A DNA stretch of 64,000 nucleotides from Vibrio sp. Isolate34 (GCF_022397915.1 NZ_JAKEUO010000001.1:458871-522870); one strand, 5' to 3'; numbered from the stretch's first letter, positions 52,759-63,549 are shown. Numbers and translations are program-made. Notes: generated by a model from the sequence alone, not told the origin.

Positions 52759-54222
52759 TTAACCTAAACGGTAGTTAGGTGCTTCTTTCGTGATCTGAAC
52801 ATCGTGTACGTGAGATTCTTTCATGCCCGCACCAGAGATACGAACAAACTCAGCTTTAGTACGCATGTCTTCAACAGTTGCAGAACCCGTTAGGCCCATG
52901 CTTGAGCGTAGACCGCCCATCTGTTGGTGAACGATCTCTTTTAGACGACCTTTGTATGCGATACGACCTTCAATACCTTCTGGAACAAGCTTGTCTGCAG
53001 CGTTGTCAGATTGGAAGTAACGGTCAGAAGAACCTTGAGACATAGCGCCAAGAGAACCCATACCACGGTAAGACTTGTAAGAACGACCGTTGTAAAGGAT
53101 AACTTCACCCGGTGCTTCTTCAGTACCAGCGAACATTGAACCAACCATCACACAAGATGCGCCAGCAACGATAGCTTTACAGATATCGCCAGAGAAGCGG
53201 ATGCCGCCATCTGCGATTACTGGAATACCGTACTCGTTTGCAACTTCAGCTGCGTCTGCGATTGCTGTTACTTGAGGAACACCAACACCAGTAACGATAC
53301 GAGTCGTACAGATTGAACCAGGGCCGATACCAACTTTAACTGCACTAACACCGGCTTCGATAAGAGCACGAGCGCCAGCGCCAGTTGCTACGTTACCACC
53401 GATGATTTGTAGATCAGGGTATGCAGCGCGAGTTTCGCGGATACGGTTAAGTACGCCTTCAGAGTGACCGTGTGAAGAGTCGATAAGTAGAACGTCTACG
53501 CCAGCTTCAACTAGAGCAGCAACGCGCTCTTCGTTACCAGCACCAGCACCAACAGCTGCACCTACACGTAGGCTGCCGCGCTCATCTTTACAAGCGTTTG
53601 GTTTACGTTCTGCTTTGTGGAAATCTTTTGCAGTGATCATTCCAGTCAGTTGGAAGTCATCATTTACAACAAGAACTTTTTCAACACGCGCTTCGTGCAT
53701 TTTCTCTTGAACTTCTTCACGAGTTGCACCTTCTTTAACAGAAGCAAGGCGAGCTTTAGGCGTCATTACCACATCAACTTTCTTAGAAAGGTCAGTAACA
53801 AAGCGAACGTCACGGCCAGTAATGATACCAACCAATTCGTTTGTTTCAGTAACAACAGGGAAACCGGCGAAGCCGTGTTTTTGAGTAAGGGCTACAACAT
53901 CAGCGATTGTCGCGTCAGGGCTTACAGTTACGGGGTGAGAAACCACACCAGCTTCGTAAATTTTAACCTGGCGAACCATTTCAGCTTGCTGCTCGATTGA
54001 CATATTCTTATGAATAAAGCCAATACCACCTTCTTGCGCAAGGGCAATTGCTAGGCGTGCTTCCGTAACAGTATCCATCGATGCAGAGATCATTGGGATG
54101 TTTAAAGAAATGTTTTTCGTTAACTGAGTGCGAAGATCAGCTGTGTTCGGAAGAACGGTTGAGTGTGCTGGGACGAGTAAAACGTCATCAAAAGTTAAAG
54201 CTTCTTTTGCGATTCGTAGCAT
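52759..54222 (-). CDS. guaB: IMP dehydrogenase
   Basis: 487 residues from ATG 54222; the frame is open two codons further to a TTG, but [16 protein letters not shown] is the standard start. The catalytic barrel has [11 protein letters not shown] with the active Cys and the flap region [13 protein letters not shown]. Two CBS domains sit at about 93-205. It oxidises IMP to XMP with NAD+, the first step to GMP. Divergent from xseA. Confidence 0.97.
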   Translation of the reverse strand: MLRIAKEALTFDDVLLVPAHSTVLPNTADLRTQLTKNISLNIPMISASMDTVTEARLAIALAQEGGIGFIHKNMSIEQQAEMVRQVKIYEAGVVSHPVTVSPDATIADVVALTQKHGFAGFPVVTETNELVGIITGRDVRFVTDLSKKVDVVMTPKARLASVKEGATREEVQEKMHEARVEKVLVVNDDFQLTGMITAKDFHKAERKPNACKDERGSLRVGAAVGAGAGNEERVAALVEAGVDVLLIDSSHGHSEGVLNRIRETRAAYPDLQIIGGNVATGAGARALIEAGVSAVKVGIGPGSICTTRIVTGVGVPQVTAIADAAEVANEYGIPVIADGGIRFSGDICKAIVAGASCVMVGSMFAGTEEAPGEVILYNGRSYKSYRGMGSLGAMSQGSSDRYFQSDNAADKLVPEGIEGRIAYKGRLKEIVHQQMGGLRSSMGLTGSATVEDMRTKAEFVRISGAGMKESHVHDVQITKEAPNYRLG

Positions 54223-54466
54223 TTGCAATATCTCACAACAAAGGTGTTAAAAGGAGTAAACCCAACTTTATCGTTTCGCATAATAAAGTGATTTGGATTT
54301 GATATTGCAGACGGATTATACGCACAGCGAAATCGCTTGGCTACACATTTTTGTATTTTTAATTTGCATTTACCCCCTTGCTATGTATTATATTGCCGCT
54401 ATCTTCCATACTCACGCCCTGTGAGATTCCAAGAAAGACCTTCCTTCAAGGAAAGATAGTGCTTCT

Positions 54467-55807
54467 ATGACTAATCCAAACATCTTTACTGTTTCTCGCC
54501 TCAACTCAGAGGTTCGTCTCCTATTAGAAAACGAAATGGGAATAGTGTGGCTCGTTGGTGAAATCTCAAACTTCTCAGCACCTGTCTCTGGTCACTGGTA
54601 CCTCACGCTTAAAGACTCTCGCGCTCAAGTTAAGTGCGCCATGTTTCGTGGCAATAACCGACGTGTGACCTTTAAGCCTCAGAACGGCAATCAAGTTTTA
54701 GTCAAAGCTCGCCTGTCTCTTTACGAGCCACGCGGTGACTATCAACTGATCATCGAAAGCATGCTGCCCGAGGGTGACGGTAAACTTCAGCAAGAGTTTG
54801 AAAAGCTGAAGATGAACCTAGCCGCAGAGGGACTGTTTACTCAATCGAGTAAGCAAGCTCTTCCTGAACACCCAAAACGCGTTGGCGTTATCACCTCTAA
54901 AAGCGGTGCAGCGCTGTTTGATATTCTTGATGTCTTGAAAAGACGCGATCCTTCACTGCCAGTGGTGGTTTACCCAACCATGGTTCAGGGCGAAGAGGCC
55001 GCTATTCAGATTGCACAAGCGATTGGACGAGCTAACGAACGCAATGAATGTGATGTGTTGATCGTGGGTCGTGGCGGCGGTTCGTTAGAAGACCTATGGT
55101 GCTTCAATAACGAGATTGTTGCTCGCACAATCGCAGCAAGCCAAATCCCGATTATCAGTGCAGTTGGCCACGAAGTTGATGTCACTATCGCCGATTTCGT
55201 CGCAGATATGCGCGCTCCAACACCATCAGCAGCCGCAGAATTGGTTAGCCGTGATAACAGTCATAAAGAACAAGCTTTCGCGTCTAAACGTGCTCGCTTA
55301 GTCAGTGCGATTCGTCATGTGTTAATCAAACAAGCGCAATCAACTCAAACGTTGAAATACCGCTTAGAGAAACAACACCCTAGCTACCAACTGCAAAAGC
55401 AGAGTCAGCAGCTTGATGACCTAGATATGCGTTTGCGTCGTGGTATGACTCAATACCTAAAGCAGCATGCACAGCGTGTTGAACGTAAACAGCACCAGCT
55501 TCAATTGAACTCGCCAGTGAAGCGCCTTGGCGAGCAGAAACTGCATCTGCAACGTTCAGAGCAAAAGCTATTGGATGCGATGGATAAGACGTTACTAACG
55601 ACTCGCCACCAGCTCGCTATGGCTGCAGAGAAGTTAGAAACAGTGAGCCCGCTGGCTACTCTAAAACGTGGCTACAGCATTACTCATTCTGCATCGAGCA
55701 ATACCGTATCATCAATTAATGATGTCGAAGTCGGTGAAGTGATCACCACTCAGGTGGAAGATGGCGTGATTGAATCGCAAGTGACCCAGAAAACAGCAAA
55801 AGCGTAA
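54467..55807 (+). CDS. xseA: Exodeoxyribonuclease VII large subunit
   Basis: 446 residues. N-terminal OB fold (IVWLVGEISNFSAPVSGHWYLTLKD in part), catalytic region with VGRGGGSLEDLWCFN and ISAVGHEVDVTIADFVAD in part, and a long coiled-coil C-terminal half rich in Gln and Arg. With XseB it degrades single-stranded DNA. Divergent from guaB, as in many gammaproteobacteria. Ends at a strong hairpin. Confidence 0.95.
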   Translation: MTNPNIFTVSRLNSEVRLLLENEMGIVWLVGEISNFSAPVSGHWYLTLKDSRAQVKCAMFRGNNRRVTFKPQNGNQVLVKARLSLYEPRGDYQLIIESMLPEGDGKLQQEFEKLKMNLAAEGLFTQSSKQALPEHPKRVGVITSKSGAALFDILDVLKRRDPSLPVVVYPTMVQGEEAAIQIAQAIGRANERNECDVLIVGRGGGSLEDLWCFNNEIVARTIAASQIPIISAVGHEVDVTIADFVADMRAPTPSAAAELVSRDNSHKEQAFASKRARLVSAIRHVLIKQAQSTQTLKYRLEKQHPSYQLQKQSQQLDDLDMRLRRGMTQYLKQHAQRVERKQHQLQLNSPVKRLGEQKLHLQRSEQKLLDAMDKTLLTTRHQLAMAAEKLETVSPLATLKRGYSITHSASSNTVSSINDVEVGEVITTQVEDGVIESQVTQKTAKA

Positions 55808-55830
55808 GCAGCTAATCTGCACTCAATTAG

Positions 55831-55859
55831 AAAGCCCTATCAGATTTGATAGGGCTTTT
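55831..55859 (+). terminator. Terminator between xseA and ureG (both directions)
   Basis: AAAGCCCTATC / GATAGGGCTTT with a 6-nt loop, then TTTT. Confidence 0.88.
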
Positions 55860-55893
55860 GCTTATGGGGGGAATAATCAGGAGCTGCGAGTGA

Positions 55894-56532
55894 CTAGCTT
55901 GTCTTCTCTGGCTCTTTAAGAGTGAGCATACCTTCGGTCACGATAAAGTTGATGATGGTGTCTAAACCTTTGCTCTCTTTGAGGTTGGTAAACACAAACG
56001 GCTTGGTTGGACGCATACGTTGCGTGTCTTGCTCCATCACTTCTAGAGACGCACCGACATACGGCGCTAAATCAATTTTGTTAATCACCAACAGATCAGA
56101 TCGTGTAATACCCGGCCCACCTTTACGTGGGATCTTCTCCCCTTCCGCTACATCGATAACATAGATAGTCAGGTCGGCTAATTCAGGGCTAAACGTCGCA
56201 CTCAGGTTGTCGCCACCACTCTCTACAAACACCACATCAAGGTTCTTATGCAGCTTAGCTAGCTCTTCGACTGCTGCGAGGTTCATCGACGCATCTTCAC
56301 GAATCGCGGTATGTGGGCAACCGCCTGTTTCTACACCGATAATGCGGTCAGGTTCGAGAGCTTCAGCTCGTGTCAGTATCTTTGCATCTTCTTGGGTGTA
56401 AATGTCGTTGGTTACTACGGCAATGTTGAGCTTGTCGCGAATCGCCTTACACAGCACTTCCAACAGTGCAGTTTTACCAGACCCAACTGGGCCGCCAATA
56501 CCAATTCGAAGGGGTTGCTTATAACTTTCCAT
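55894..56532 (-). CDS. ureG: Urease accessory protein UreG (GTPase)
   Basis: 212 residues. P-loop GPVGSGKT (14-21), [15 protein letters not shown] in the middle with the metal-binding Cys-Pro-His, and [11 protein letters not shown] as the guanine motif. The GTPase drives nickel insertion into urease together with UreD, UreF and UreE. Last gene of the urease cluster. GGAAG precedes the ATG. Confidence 0.96.
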   Translation of the reverse strand: MESYKQPLRIGIGGPVGSGKTALLEVLCKAIRDKLNIAVVTNDIYTQEDAKILTRAEALEPDRIIGVETGGCPHTAIREDASMNLAAVEELAKLHKNLDVVFVESGGDNLSATFSPELADLTIYVIDVAEGEKIPRKGGPGITRSDLLVINKIDLAPYVGASLEVMEQDTQRMRPTKPFVFTNLKESKGLDTIINFIVTEGMLTLKEPEKTS

Positions 56533-56580
56533 GATCTACTTCCTTATATTCTTTTCTTGCTACCTCGTTAGCGCTGATCG

Positions 56581-57261
56581 CTACGAACGAAATAGCCGTG
56601 TGTATTGTGTTTCGTGCAGTGAACTCGCTAATGCCATCGAAGGCGAAAAGCTACCTATCATCCAATCTTCAATTGTGCGTGCTTTCTCAATCACCTCGGG
56701 AAAGGTATTAGTGATATTAATCAGCGCCAACTGCCCATCGGTTTGGCCTAAAGGCACCAGTTTGACGCCTGCCGTAACGATATTTTCAAGCCAGCTCCAT
56801 AAGTAACCTTGCTTGAGGCTTTCTAAATCAATGTCCCAATGTTGAGCTGCGATACACATTCCTAATAGCTGGTTTGGGTGGCTATCAATCGACTCCACTT
56901 CCGAAATATCGATATCTAATCGCTTTAGCAAGGTGTTTAACGCCAGCCCGCGCTGCTTCTCTTCTGCTCGTAATTCACTGGTTTCACGGCTTGAGTACAA
57001 GTAGTTACACCAATGCTCAATTTCATCGAGTTCACCTTTTTCTAGAGCATGATAAAGACGTTCTAAGATAGGTAATTCCAAGGTCGCGACACTGGAACTG
57101 ACGATGGTATTAAGCCACTGTTCCATGCTATCGCGATTGGTCACCCACCCTGCCTCAACCGCCAACTCAAGACCTTGCGAATAAGTGAAACCACCAATCG
57201 GCAACGACGGACTGATTAATTGAAACAGACGATAAATGGCGACATTTTCTGTTGTGCTCAT
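56581..57261 (-). CDS. ureF: Urease accessory protein UreF
   Basis: 226 residues, all-helical family. Seen: RLFQLISPSLPIGGFTYSQGLE near the N-terminus (shown in part, typical), then SRETSELRAEEKQRG. UreF docks with UreD on urease and recruits UreG. It lies 48 bp before ureG on the same strand. Confidence 0.94.
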   Translation of the reverse strand: MSTTENVAIYRLFQLISPSLPIGGFTYSQGLELAVEAGWVTNRDSMEQWLNTIVSSSVATLELPILERLYHALEKGELDEIEHWCNYLYSSRETSELRAEEKQRGLALNTLLKRLDIDISEVESIDSHPNQLLGMCIAAQHWDIDLESLKQGYLWSWLENIVTAGVKLVPLGQTDGQLALINITNTFPEVIEKARTIEDWMIGSFSPSMALASSLHETQYTRLFRS

Positions 57262-57301
57262 ACTCTGCTCTCTGTCTTCTAAAATCGAAAAGTTCGAGAG
57301 C

Positions 57302-57898
57302 TTACGCGCCTAACAGTAATAGTGCGCTCGCTGAAGCGACACCAACAGACAGCCATTTAGAGTAAACTGCGCGACCAACAAACGTACCGATAACCATTAA
57401 TGCCAAAGCAGTGAGGCTCATACCTATTGCAAATTGAGTTAGGTTGCTCGCAGCTTCAACGCCGTGTGCGTAACCATGGAAAAACAACATCGCAATGGAA
57501 GCGACTAATACGCTGTTTACACGCTTGGTTGATGGTGAGAATACGTGCCATAGACATAGGCTGACGACGAACAGAGAAGCGATGATTGCTGGTTCAACAA
57601 TCACAGAGAAACCTAAGGCTTGGCCTGCGATAAGCCCAACGACCAATGAAGCCAATCCACCGCCAATCAAAGCGGCTTTTATCTTGGTTGAAAACGACAG
57701 TGCGCCAATTAACAAGCCGAAAGCGATCAACATGATCAGGTGATCCATACCTGTCACAGGGTGAGTTAAGCCAGACATAAATGAGTGAGACTCATGAACC
57801 GAATGCGAACCATGTCCTGGGTGAGCCAAAGCCATCGTTGATGTTGTTAGAGAAGCCAGTGTGAAAGTGCTTAAGCCTGCTGCTGTTTTAAAGTTCAT
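57302..57898 (-). CDS. ureJ: HupE/UreJ family nickel transporter-like protein
   Basis: 198 residues, six or seven membrane spans, with a His-rich N-terminal periplasmic stretch (HPGHGSHSVHESHS) after a signal-like start. The family motif HPVTGMDHLIML is present. HupE/UreJ members feed nickel to hydrogenase or urease. Its place between ureE and ureF supports a nickel role. Confidence 0.9.
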   Translation of the reverse strand: MNFKTAAGLSTFTLASLTTSTMALAHPGHGSHSVHESHSFMSGLTHPVTGMDHLIMLIAFGLLIGALSFSTKIKAALIGGGLASLVVGLIAGQALGFSVIVEPAIIASLFVVSLCLWHVFSPSTKRVNSVLVASIAMLFFHGYAHGVEAASNLTQFAIGMSLTALALMVIGTFVGRAVYSKWLSVGVASASALLLLGA

Positions 57899-57970
57899 CG
57901 CGTAATCCTTGCTTTATTGTTATTAATATCGTTGTTTTATCTATCATTAGATGAGTCTCAAATGACTCGA

Positions 57971-58423
57971 TTAGTGATGGTGGTGATGACCACCAGAGCG
58001 ACCACCATAGGCGCCACCTTCAGGTTCAAAGGGTTGCTTTTCTGTGGTCACTGTCGCACCCAAACCTTCAACCATTTCGTCCAAAACATGGTCGTGTTGA
58101 TAACGCACCCAACCCGCTTCTACTTGCAGTGGTACATGTCGATTACCAAGGTGGTAAGCAACACGAGTTAATAGGTGCGAGTCTTCACAGTAAACGGTCG
58201 ACACGGTTTCCGGCGCCGCTTTTACTTCAACCGTTAAACCACACTCACTAGTTAATTGCTCTCCGCCACGCAAGATATGACCGCGTGGTAGAAACAATCC
58301 AGCATTGCGCCCGTCATCGAGCATCACCTTAAGGCGACTTTTAATGCGGCTATCGATAGGCAGGCTTAAATAGCCGTCCGGTGCATTTTGTATTTGAGTA
58401 TTCAGTTGAGTAAGTTCAATCAT
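57971..58423 (-). CDS. ureE: Urease accessory protein UreE (nickel chaperone)
   Basis: 150 residues. N-terminal peptide-binding domain (IKSRLKVMLDDGRNAGLFLPRGHIL in part), metal-binding domain with LGNRHVPLQVE, and the C-terminal GGRSGGHHHHH tail that binds nickel. It hands Ni2+ to UreG. The tail is five His, shorter than in Klebsiella UreE. Confidence 0.95.
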   Translation of the reverse strand: MIELTQLNTQIQNAPDGYLSLPIDSRIKSRLKVMLDDGRNAGLFLPRGHILRGGEQLTSECGLTVEVKAAPETVSTVYCEDSHLLTRVAYHLGNRHVPLQVEAGWVRYQHDHVLDEMVEGLGATVTTEKQPFEPEGGAYGGRSGGHHHHH

Positions 58424-58461
58424 GCTATTACCTCAATCTCCTTGTGAGATTTATAACGTTC

Positions 58462-58540
58462 AAAATAAGAGCCCTCAGCCAAGAGCTAAAATACGAGCTT
58501 CAGGCAAAGACTTAAAATAAGAGCCTTCAGCCGAGCTATT
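58462..58540. repeat. Three imperfect 26-27 bp tandem repeats between ureC and ureE
   Basis: Units start at 58462, 58488 and 58514 with AAAATAAGAGC or AAAATACGAGC and go on with a CTTCAGCC-like stretch; a fourth partial start is at 58541. They fill the gap directly after the ureC stop. Confidence 0.7.
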
Positions 58541-60242
58541 AAAATAGAAAATATCTTTGAGCCATTGGCAGCTCTTCAGCAGGCTCACACGTCAGCAGTT
58601 CACCATCAGCGCGCACTTGATACGTCTGAGAATCGACTTCGATCTTCGGCATCCAATCGTTAAGCTTCATGTCGGCTTTGCTGATGTTTCGGCAGTTGCT
58701 GACTACGCCAATCAAACTCTGCAAACCCAACTGCTTATCGATGTTCTGTGCCTTGGCTTCCTTGGAAACAAACAGCATCGATGTGTTCTGACATGCCTTG
58801 CCATAGCTACCAAACATAGAGCGATAGTGAACAGGCTGAGGTGTTGGGATTGAAGCGTTAGGATCACCCATGGGTGCCATCGCGATCATGCCACCTTTCA
58901 AAATCACACTTGGTTTCACACCAAAGAAGGCTGGTTTCCACAACACGAGATCCGCGAGTTTTCCTGCTTCGATAGAGCCGATCTCATGTGCCATGCCGTG
59001 CGTGATCGCAGGGTTAATAGTGTACTTAGCGACATAACGTCTTAAGCGGAAGTTATCGCTGTAGTCGGAATCTTCTTTTAGGCTGCCACGCTGCACTTTC
59101 ATCTTGTGTGCAGTTTGCCAAGTACGGGTTACGACCTCGCCTACGCGACCCATTGCCTGTGAATCCGAAGCGATCATCGAGAATGCACCTAAGTCATGAA
59201 GAATATCTTCTGCAGCAATGGTTTCACGGCGAATACGCGATTCAGCGAACGCGACATCTTCAGCAATCGAAGGTGATAAATGGTGACACACCATCAGCAT
59301 ATCCAAATGCTCATCGACCGTATTGACGGTATAAGGTCGTGTCGGATTGGTAGAAGAAGGCAGAACATTCGGCTCACCTGCTGCGCGAATAATATCGGGA
59401 GCATGACCACCACCCGCACCTTCCGTGTGGTACGTATGGATTACGCGATCACCGATGGCGCTAAGGGTCGATTCAACAAAACCCGATTCATTTAGCGTAT
59501 CGGTGTGAATCGCTACTTGTACGTCCATTTCATCGGCAACACTCAAGCAGGTATCAATTGAAGCGGGTGTGGTTCCCCAGTCTTCATGCAACTTCAAACC
59601 CACAGCACCTGCTGCCACTTGCTCACGCAATGCTTCCGGTTGGCTAGCGTTGCCTTTCCCGAGTAAACCAAAGTTCATTGGGAATTGATCGAGTGATTCC
59701 AACATACGGTGCATGTTCCACGGACCCGGTGTACATGTCGTCGCGTTAGTACCGGTATTCGGCCCCGTACCACCGCCTATCATAGTCGTAACACCCGACG
59801 CCAACGCTTCTTCTATCTGTTGCGGACAGATGAAGTGAATATGTGAGTCGATGCCACCCGCGGTGAGGATCGAACCCTCACCGGCTAAAATTTCCGTACC
59901 CGGACCAATCACAATATCGACGCCAGGTTGAACATCTGGGTTTCCTGCTTTGCCTAATGCTTGAACTCGGCCGTCTTTGATTGCGACATCGGCTTTTACA
60001 ATGCCCCAGTAGTCCAACACAATCGCGTTAGTGATCACCAAGTCTGGCGTTTCGGCACTTGGACGCTGGCTTTGACCTTGCCCATCGCGAATCACTTTAC
60101 CGCCGCCGAACTTCACTTCGTCGCCGTATACGGTGTAATCCTTTTCAACTTCTAGCCATAAATCGGTATCAGCAAGACGCACTCGGTCTCCGATTGTTGG
60201 CCCAAACATTTCGGCGTAAGCCTGTTTGGATATCTTCGCCAT
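58539..60242 (-). CDS. ureC: Urease alpha subunit
   Basis: 567 residues, normal. Nickel ligands in [12 protein letters not shown], the Lys that is carbamylated in GLKLHEDWG, the catalytic flap region with VCHHLSPS, and the DSQAMGR block are all present. The enzyme splits urea into ammonia and carbamate. The start was set at ATG 60242 with AAGGA seven bases upstream; the frame extends two codons to a TTG. It follows ureB by 40 bp. Confidence 0.97.
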   Translation of the reverse strand: MAKISKQAYAEMFGPTIGDRVRLADTDLWLEVEKDYTVYGDEVKFGGGKVIRDGQGQSQRPSAETPDLVITNAIVLDYWGIVKADVAIKDGRVQALGKAGNPDVQPGVDIVIGPGTEILAGEGSILTAGGIDSHIHFICPQQIEEALASGVTTMIGGGTGPNTGTNATTCTPGPWNMHRMLESLDQFPMNFGLLGKGNASQPEALREQVAAGAVGLKLHEDWGTTPASIDTCLSVADEMDVQVAIHTDTLNESGFVESTLSAIGDRVIHTYHTEGAGGGHAPDIIRAAGEPNVLPSSTNPTRPYTVNTVDEHLDMLMVCHHLSPSIAEDVAFAESRIRRETIAAEDILHDLGAFSMIASDSQAMGRVGEVVTRTWQTAHKMKVQRGSLKEDSDYSDNFRLRRYVAKYTINPAITHGMAHEIGSIEAGKLADLVLWKPAFFGVKPSVILKGGMIAMAPMGDPNASIPTPQPVHYRSMFGSYGKACQNTSMLFVSKEAKAQNIDKQLGLQSLIGVVSNCRNISKADMKLNDWMPKIEVDSQTYQVRADGELLTCEPAEELPMAQRYFLF

Positions 60243-60282
60243 GATCAATCCTTTGTTGTTTTCATTGTTTCCGTGAGAGCGC

Positions 60283-60618
60283 TTAGAGCTTGCCCATCAC
60301 TTTCCCTTGGAAGCCGTAGATCTCTAACTTACCGGCATAACGCACCAACTCGACGCTGCGCGACTGACCCGGTTCAAAACGGGTGGCGGTGCCTGCTGGG
60401 ATATTGAGTCGAAAACCTTTAGTGGCTTCTCGGTCAAAGATCAGCGAAGGGTTTGCTTCGTAGAAGTGGTAATGAGAGCCAATTTGCACGGGACGATCGC
60501 CAATGTTCTGTACCTTTACGGACGTCGTATCTCGACCTTCATTAAGAGTGATGTCACCGGGAGCGGTTTCTACTTTTCCGGGAACTAAGCCTGAATATTG
60601 TTTGGTGGAGCCAGCCAT
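60283..60618 (-). CDS. ureB: Urease beta subunit
   Basis: 111 residues. Standard family sequence: [18 protein letters not shown] and [26 protein letters not shown] near the end. Structural subunit of the (UreABC)3 enzyme. Lies between ureA (11 bp) and ureC. Confidence 0.96.
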   Translation of the reverse strand: MAGSTKQYSGLVPGKVETAPGDITLNEGRDTTSVKVQNIGDRPVQIGSHYHFYEANPSLIFDREATKGFRLNIPAGTATRFEPGQSRSVELVRYAGKLEIYGFQGKVMGKL

Positions 60619-60629
60619 ATTTCTTCTCC

Positions 60630-60932
60630 CTACACGATAGGTTCATGAACGGTCACCAACTTGGTGCCATCAGGAAAAGTGGCTTCGACTTGTACATCTG
60701 GGATCATGGAAGGGATCCCCTCCATAACGTCATCGACAGTAAGCAGTGTGCGTCCAAAATCCATCAATTCCGAAACGGTTTTACCCTCACGGGCCCCCTC
60801 AAGAATGGCACTGCTGATCAGCGCAATAGATTCTGGGTAATTGAGTTTTAAGCCTTTTTGTTTGCGCTGCTGTGCCAGCATTCCTGCGCAGAAGATAAGG
60901 AGCTTATCTTTTTCTCTTGGTGTTAATTCCAT
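60630..60932 (-). CDS. ureA: Urease gamma subunit
   Basis: 100 residues. Typical start [14 protein letters not shown], then [20 protein letters not shown] and [19 protein letters not shown]. First structural urease gene. It follows a 133-bp gap after ureD that contains two hairpins, one of them terminator-like, so ureABC may have its own promoter or be attenuated. Confidence 0.96.
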   Translation of the reverse strand: MELTPREKDKLLIFCAGMLAQQRKQKGLKLNYPESIALISSAILEGAREGKTVSELMDFGRTLLTVDDVMEGIPSMIPDVQVEATFPDGTKLVTVHEPIV

Positions 60933-61012
60933 TTAGCCGCCCGCTGTTAGTGTTGTTTTCTTATTGCTCAGAAACGCATGAGCAGTAAGTGGGATTCAAT
61001 CACAGCAAGCTT

Positions 61013-61050
61013 GAAAAAATGTACCGAGGGCCGGAAGTCGCCCTCGGTAC
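61013..61050 (-). terminator. Strong intrinsic terminator or attenuator between ureD and ureA
   Basis: GTACCGAGGGC (61021-61031) / GCCCTCGGTAC (61040-61050), perfect 11-bp stem with an 8-nt loop. On the minus strand ATTTTTTC follows. A second hairpin, CTTATTGCTCA / TGAGCAGTAAG with one G-U pair, is at 60960-60989, just upstream of ureA. Confidence 0.8.
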
Positions 61051-61065
61051 AAATAGGGCTAATCG

Positions 61066-62013
61066 CTAAGTCGCCCAAATCCTTGGTAAATCAGGAGTCG
61101 TACCACATAAATGAGAGCGAGTTGCTTGCCATATCTGACCAAAGGCCTGGAGGATGTCTTCACTCCAATAACCCAAGGCTCGCACCACAATCAATCCTTC
61201 TATCTGCGTCGCACCCAATATTAATGTGGGTTCACTCGACGTTTTTGATGTAACTGATTGCTGTGAAGCTTGCTGTGTAATAGATAAGAGCAAGCTCTGT
61301 ACCAACTCTAAATCTTGCTTCTCATTTGAGGTGAGATAAAAGGTTCCCATCATTGAAAAATCAAGTAACCCCATATTTATCATCAACTTATCGCCACCAT
61401 GAAAATTAAAACCTTCAGTCAGAAGCCTTTGATTATCAAGGTAGATTTCCGTCTTCCCAACAAGGTGACCACGCTCAAATCCCTCATTCTGTGCAGGCCG
61501 CCCAAAACAGTGCATCTCCCAACCCCAAAACTGTGCACCCTTTTCAAGGCGAATTTCAGTGTCTAAACGAACGTGTGCATTGGGGAAAAAGATGTTCTCT
61601 TGTGGCATCCATTCCAAGCGCGCACCTTTCTTCACTCGAAGGGTTTGCTTCTGCTTGGCGTACTTGTTGTTAGAACGATAGAACTTGGTCGCTCCGGGGG
61701 TGGTGATCAACGTATGAGCACCACTTTCTACGGTTACCTCAATATTGAGAGTGTCACCACCCACCACTCCGCCGGGGGGATGGAGTAAGTAGGTGTGACA
61801 TGTTTCCCCATCAGGATACAGGGGGCGTTGCACCGCAAGCGGACCAGACTGCTGACGATTCTTTAATACGGTTTTGTCACCGCGGTCGATAAAAGTGAGA
61901 TTTAGGCTTGCTTGCCAACCATCTCGAATATCTTGTTCGATAGTCTCATTCAGAGACAAGGCTTCAACTAAAGAAGCGCTCCTTACTTCATTCGGAGAAA
62001 AGAGAGAATTCAT
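61066..62013 (-). CDS. ureD: Urease accessory protein UreD
   Basis: 315 residues. Family blocks: QRPLYPDGETCHTYLLHPPGG (in part), LITTPGATKFYRS, WMPQENIFF and GWEMHCFGRPA. UreD (UreH) is the scaffold that holds apo-urease for nickel loading with UreF and UreG. Its start overlaps the urtE stop (ATGA), so it is translationally coupled to the urea transporter genes. Confidence 0.94.
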   Translation of the reverse strand: MNSLFSPNEVRSASLVEALSLNETIEQDIRDGWQASLNLTFIDRGDKTVLKNRQQSGPLAVQRPLYPDGETCHTYLLHPPGGVVGGDTLNIEVTVESGAHTLITTPGATKFYRSNNKYAKQKQTLRVKKGARLEWMPQENIFFPNAHVRLDTEIRLEKGAQFWGWEMHCFGRPAQNEGFERGHLVGKTEIYLDNQRLLTEGFNFHGGDKLMINMGLLDFSMMGTFYLTSNEKQDLELVQSLLLSITQQASQQSVTSKTSSEPTLILGATQIEGLIVVRALGYWSEDILQAFGQIWQATRSHLCGTTPDLPRIWAT

Positions 62014-62705
62014 ACGGTTAGGTACTCCTTAATCAAGGACTCATCGAGCCCTGTCATTTCACCTTCAGCCACCTGACGGCCACGGTCGAGAATACAGAAA
62101 CGGTCACCGACCTTGCGAGCAAACGGCAGCTTCTGTTCCACAAGCAAAACCGTAAGTCCCATCTTCTCGTTGAGCATGCGAATGATGTCGCCAATCTCTT
62201 GCACAATATTGGGTTGAATCCCTTCCGTCGGCTCATCCAAGATCAATAGCTTTGGATTAACCACCAGCGCACGACCAATCGCAAGCTGTTGCTGCTGACC
62301 ACCTGATAAGTCACCACCACGGCGATGCAGCATCTCTTTCAAGACAGGGAAGATATCGAAGATGAATTCGGGGATCTTACGATCGCCCTTCTCACGAATC
62401 GGTAGGCCAACCTCTAGGTTTTCTTGAACGGTGAGCATTGGGAATATCTGACGACCTTGCGGTACATAACCGATCCCTTGGCGAGAACGATCCTCGGCAT
62501 CGGTTTTCAGTAACGACTCGCCCGATAAAGAGATGTCACCACTTTCAACCTTCACCAACCCCATAATGCATTGCAGCAAGGTGGTTTTACCGACACCGTT
62601 GCGCCCCATTAACACCGTACATTTACCCTCTGGGATCTGCATATCCAAATCCCATAAGGTGTGGCTCTCACCGTAATATTGATTAACTGATTTAACCTCT
62701 AACAT
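62010..62705 (-). CDS. urtE: Urea ABC transporter ATP-binding protein UrtE
   Basis: 231 residues from ATG 62705 just after the urtD stop. Walker A GRNGVGKT (34-41), signature LSGGQQQQLAIGRAL, Walker B LLILDEPTEGIQP. LivF-like subunit; the E-G-I-Q-P ending of Walker B is usual for UrtE. Energises high-affinity urea uptake with UrtABCD. Confidence 0.93.
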   Translation of the reverse strand: MLEVKSVNQYYGESHTLWDLDMQIPEGKCTVLMGRNGVGKTTLLQCIMGLVKVESGDISLSGESLLKTDAEDRSRQGIGYVPQGRQIFPMLTVQENLEVGLPIREKGDRKIPEFIFDIFPVLKEMLHRRGGDLSGGQQQQLAIGRALVVNPKLLILDEPTEGIQPNIVQEIGDIIRMLNEKMGLTVLLVEQKLPFARKVGDRFCILDRGRQVAEGEMTGLDESLIKEYLTV

Positions 62706-62706
62706 C

Positions 62707-63549
62707 CTATTCTCCGAGATAAACTTGTTTAACTTCAGGGTGAGCCTGCACTTGGTCCATGGTACCTTCAGCCAACACATGACCTTGATGAAGCACGGTG
62801 ACGTGGCTAGCAATCGAACGTACGAAATCCATATCGTGTTCAACCACAACCACCGAGTGCTTACCTGCCAGTGAGTTGAGTAACTCAGAGGTGCGATCCA
62901 TCTCTTGGTGAGTCATACCTGCAACAGGTTCATCGACTAGCAGCAGCTTAGGGTTTTGCATCAACAACATACCGATCTCTAACCACTGTTTTTGTCCGTG
63001 AGACAGGTTACCCGCTAAATTTGCCGCTTCATCTTTGAGGTGAATAAGCTCTAGTACTGAGGTCAGTTTGTCTTTCTGCTCGCCAGACATCACGGCTGTG
63101 AAAGTCGCCCACACCGAGCGATCACCTGCCATGGCTAATTCAAGGTTCTGCCACACGGTTAAACATTCAATCACGGTCGGCTTTTGGAACTTACGCCCAA
63201 CACCTGCATTAGCAATTTCAGCTTCGTTCATCTTGAGTAGATTGATGTTCGAACCTAGCCACACTTCGCCAGTATCTGGCTTAGTTTTCCCGGTGATGAT
63301 GTCCATCATGGTCGTTTTGCCTGCGCCATTAGGACCAATGATGCAGCGCAGTTCGCCCTCTTTGATATAAAGGTTGAGGTCGTTTATCGCTTGGAAACCA
63401 TCGAAGTTTTTATTGACGCCTTCCACGTACAACAACACGTTGTGACGGGTATCGATGGCAGGGTGAACATCGGGTTTAAGGTAATCGAAGACTTCGTCTC
63501 GACGAGTGAACGCCTGAACCGATTCCTTTACGCTGTTAAATGTGGTCAT
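62707..63549 (-). CDS. urtD: Urea ABC transporter ATP-binding protein UrtD
   Basis: 280 residues. Walker A GPNGAGKT (72-79), signature LSHGQKQWLEIGM, Walker B LLLVDEPVAGMTHQE. LivG-like; the SHGQKQW form of the signature is typical of UrtD. Start overlaps the urtC stop (ATGA). An N-terminal extension of about 40 residues precedes the ABC domain. Confidence 0.93.
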   Translation of the reverse strand: MTTFNSVKESVQAFTRRDEVFDYLKPDVHPAIDTRHNVLLYVEGVNKNFDGFQAINDLNLYIKEGELRCIIGPNGAGKTTMMDIITGKTKPDTGEVWLGSNINLLKMNEAEIANAGVGRKFQKPTVIECLTVWQNLELAMAGDRSVWATFTAVMSGEQKDKLTSVLELIHLKDEAANLAGNLSHGQKQWLEIGMLLMQNPKLLLVDEPVAGMTHQEMDRTSELLNSLAGKHSVVVVEHDMDFVRSIASHVTVLHQGHVLAEGTMDQVQAHPEVKQVYLGE

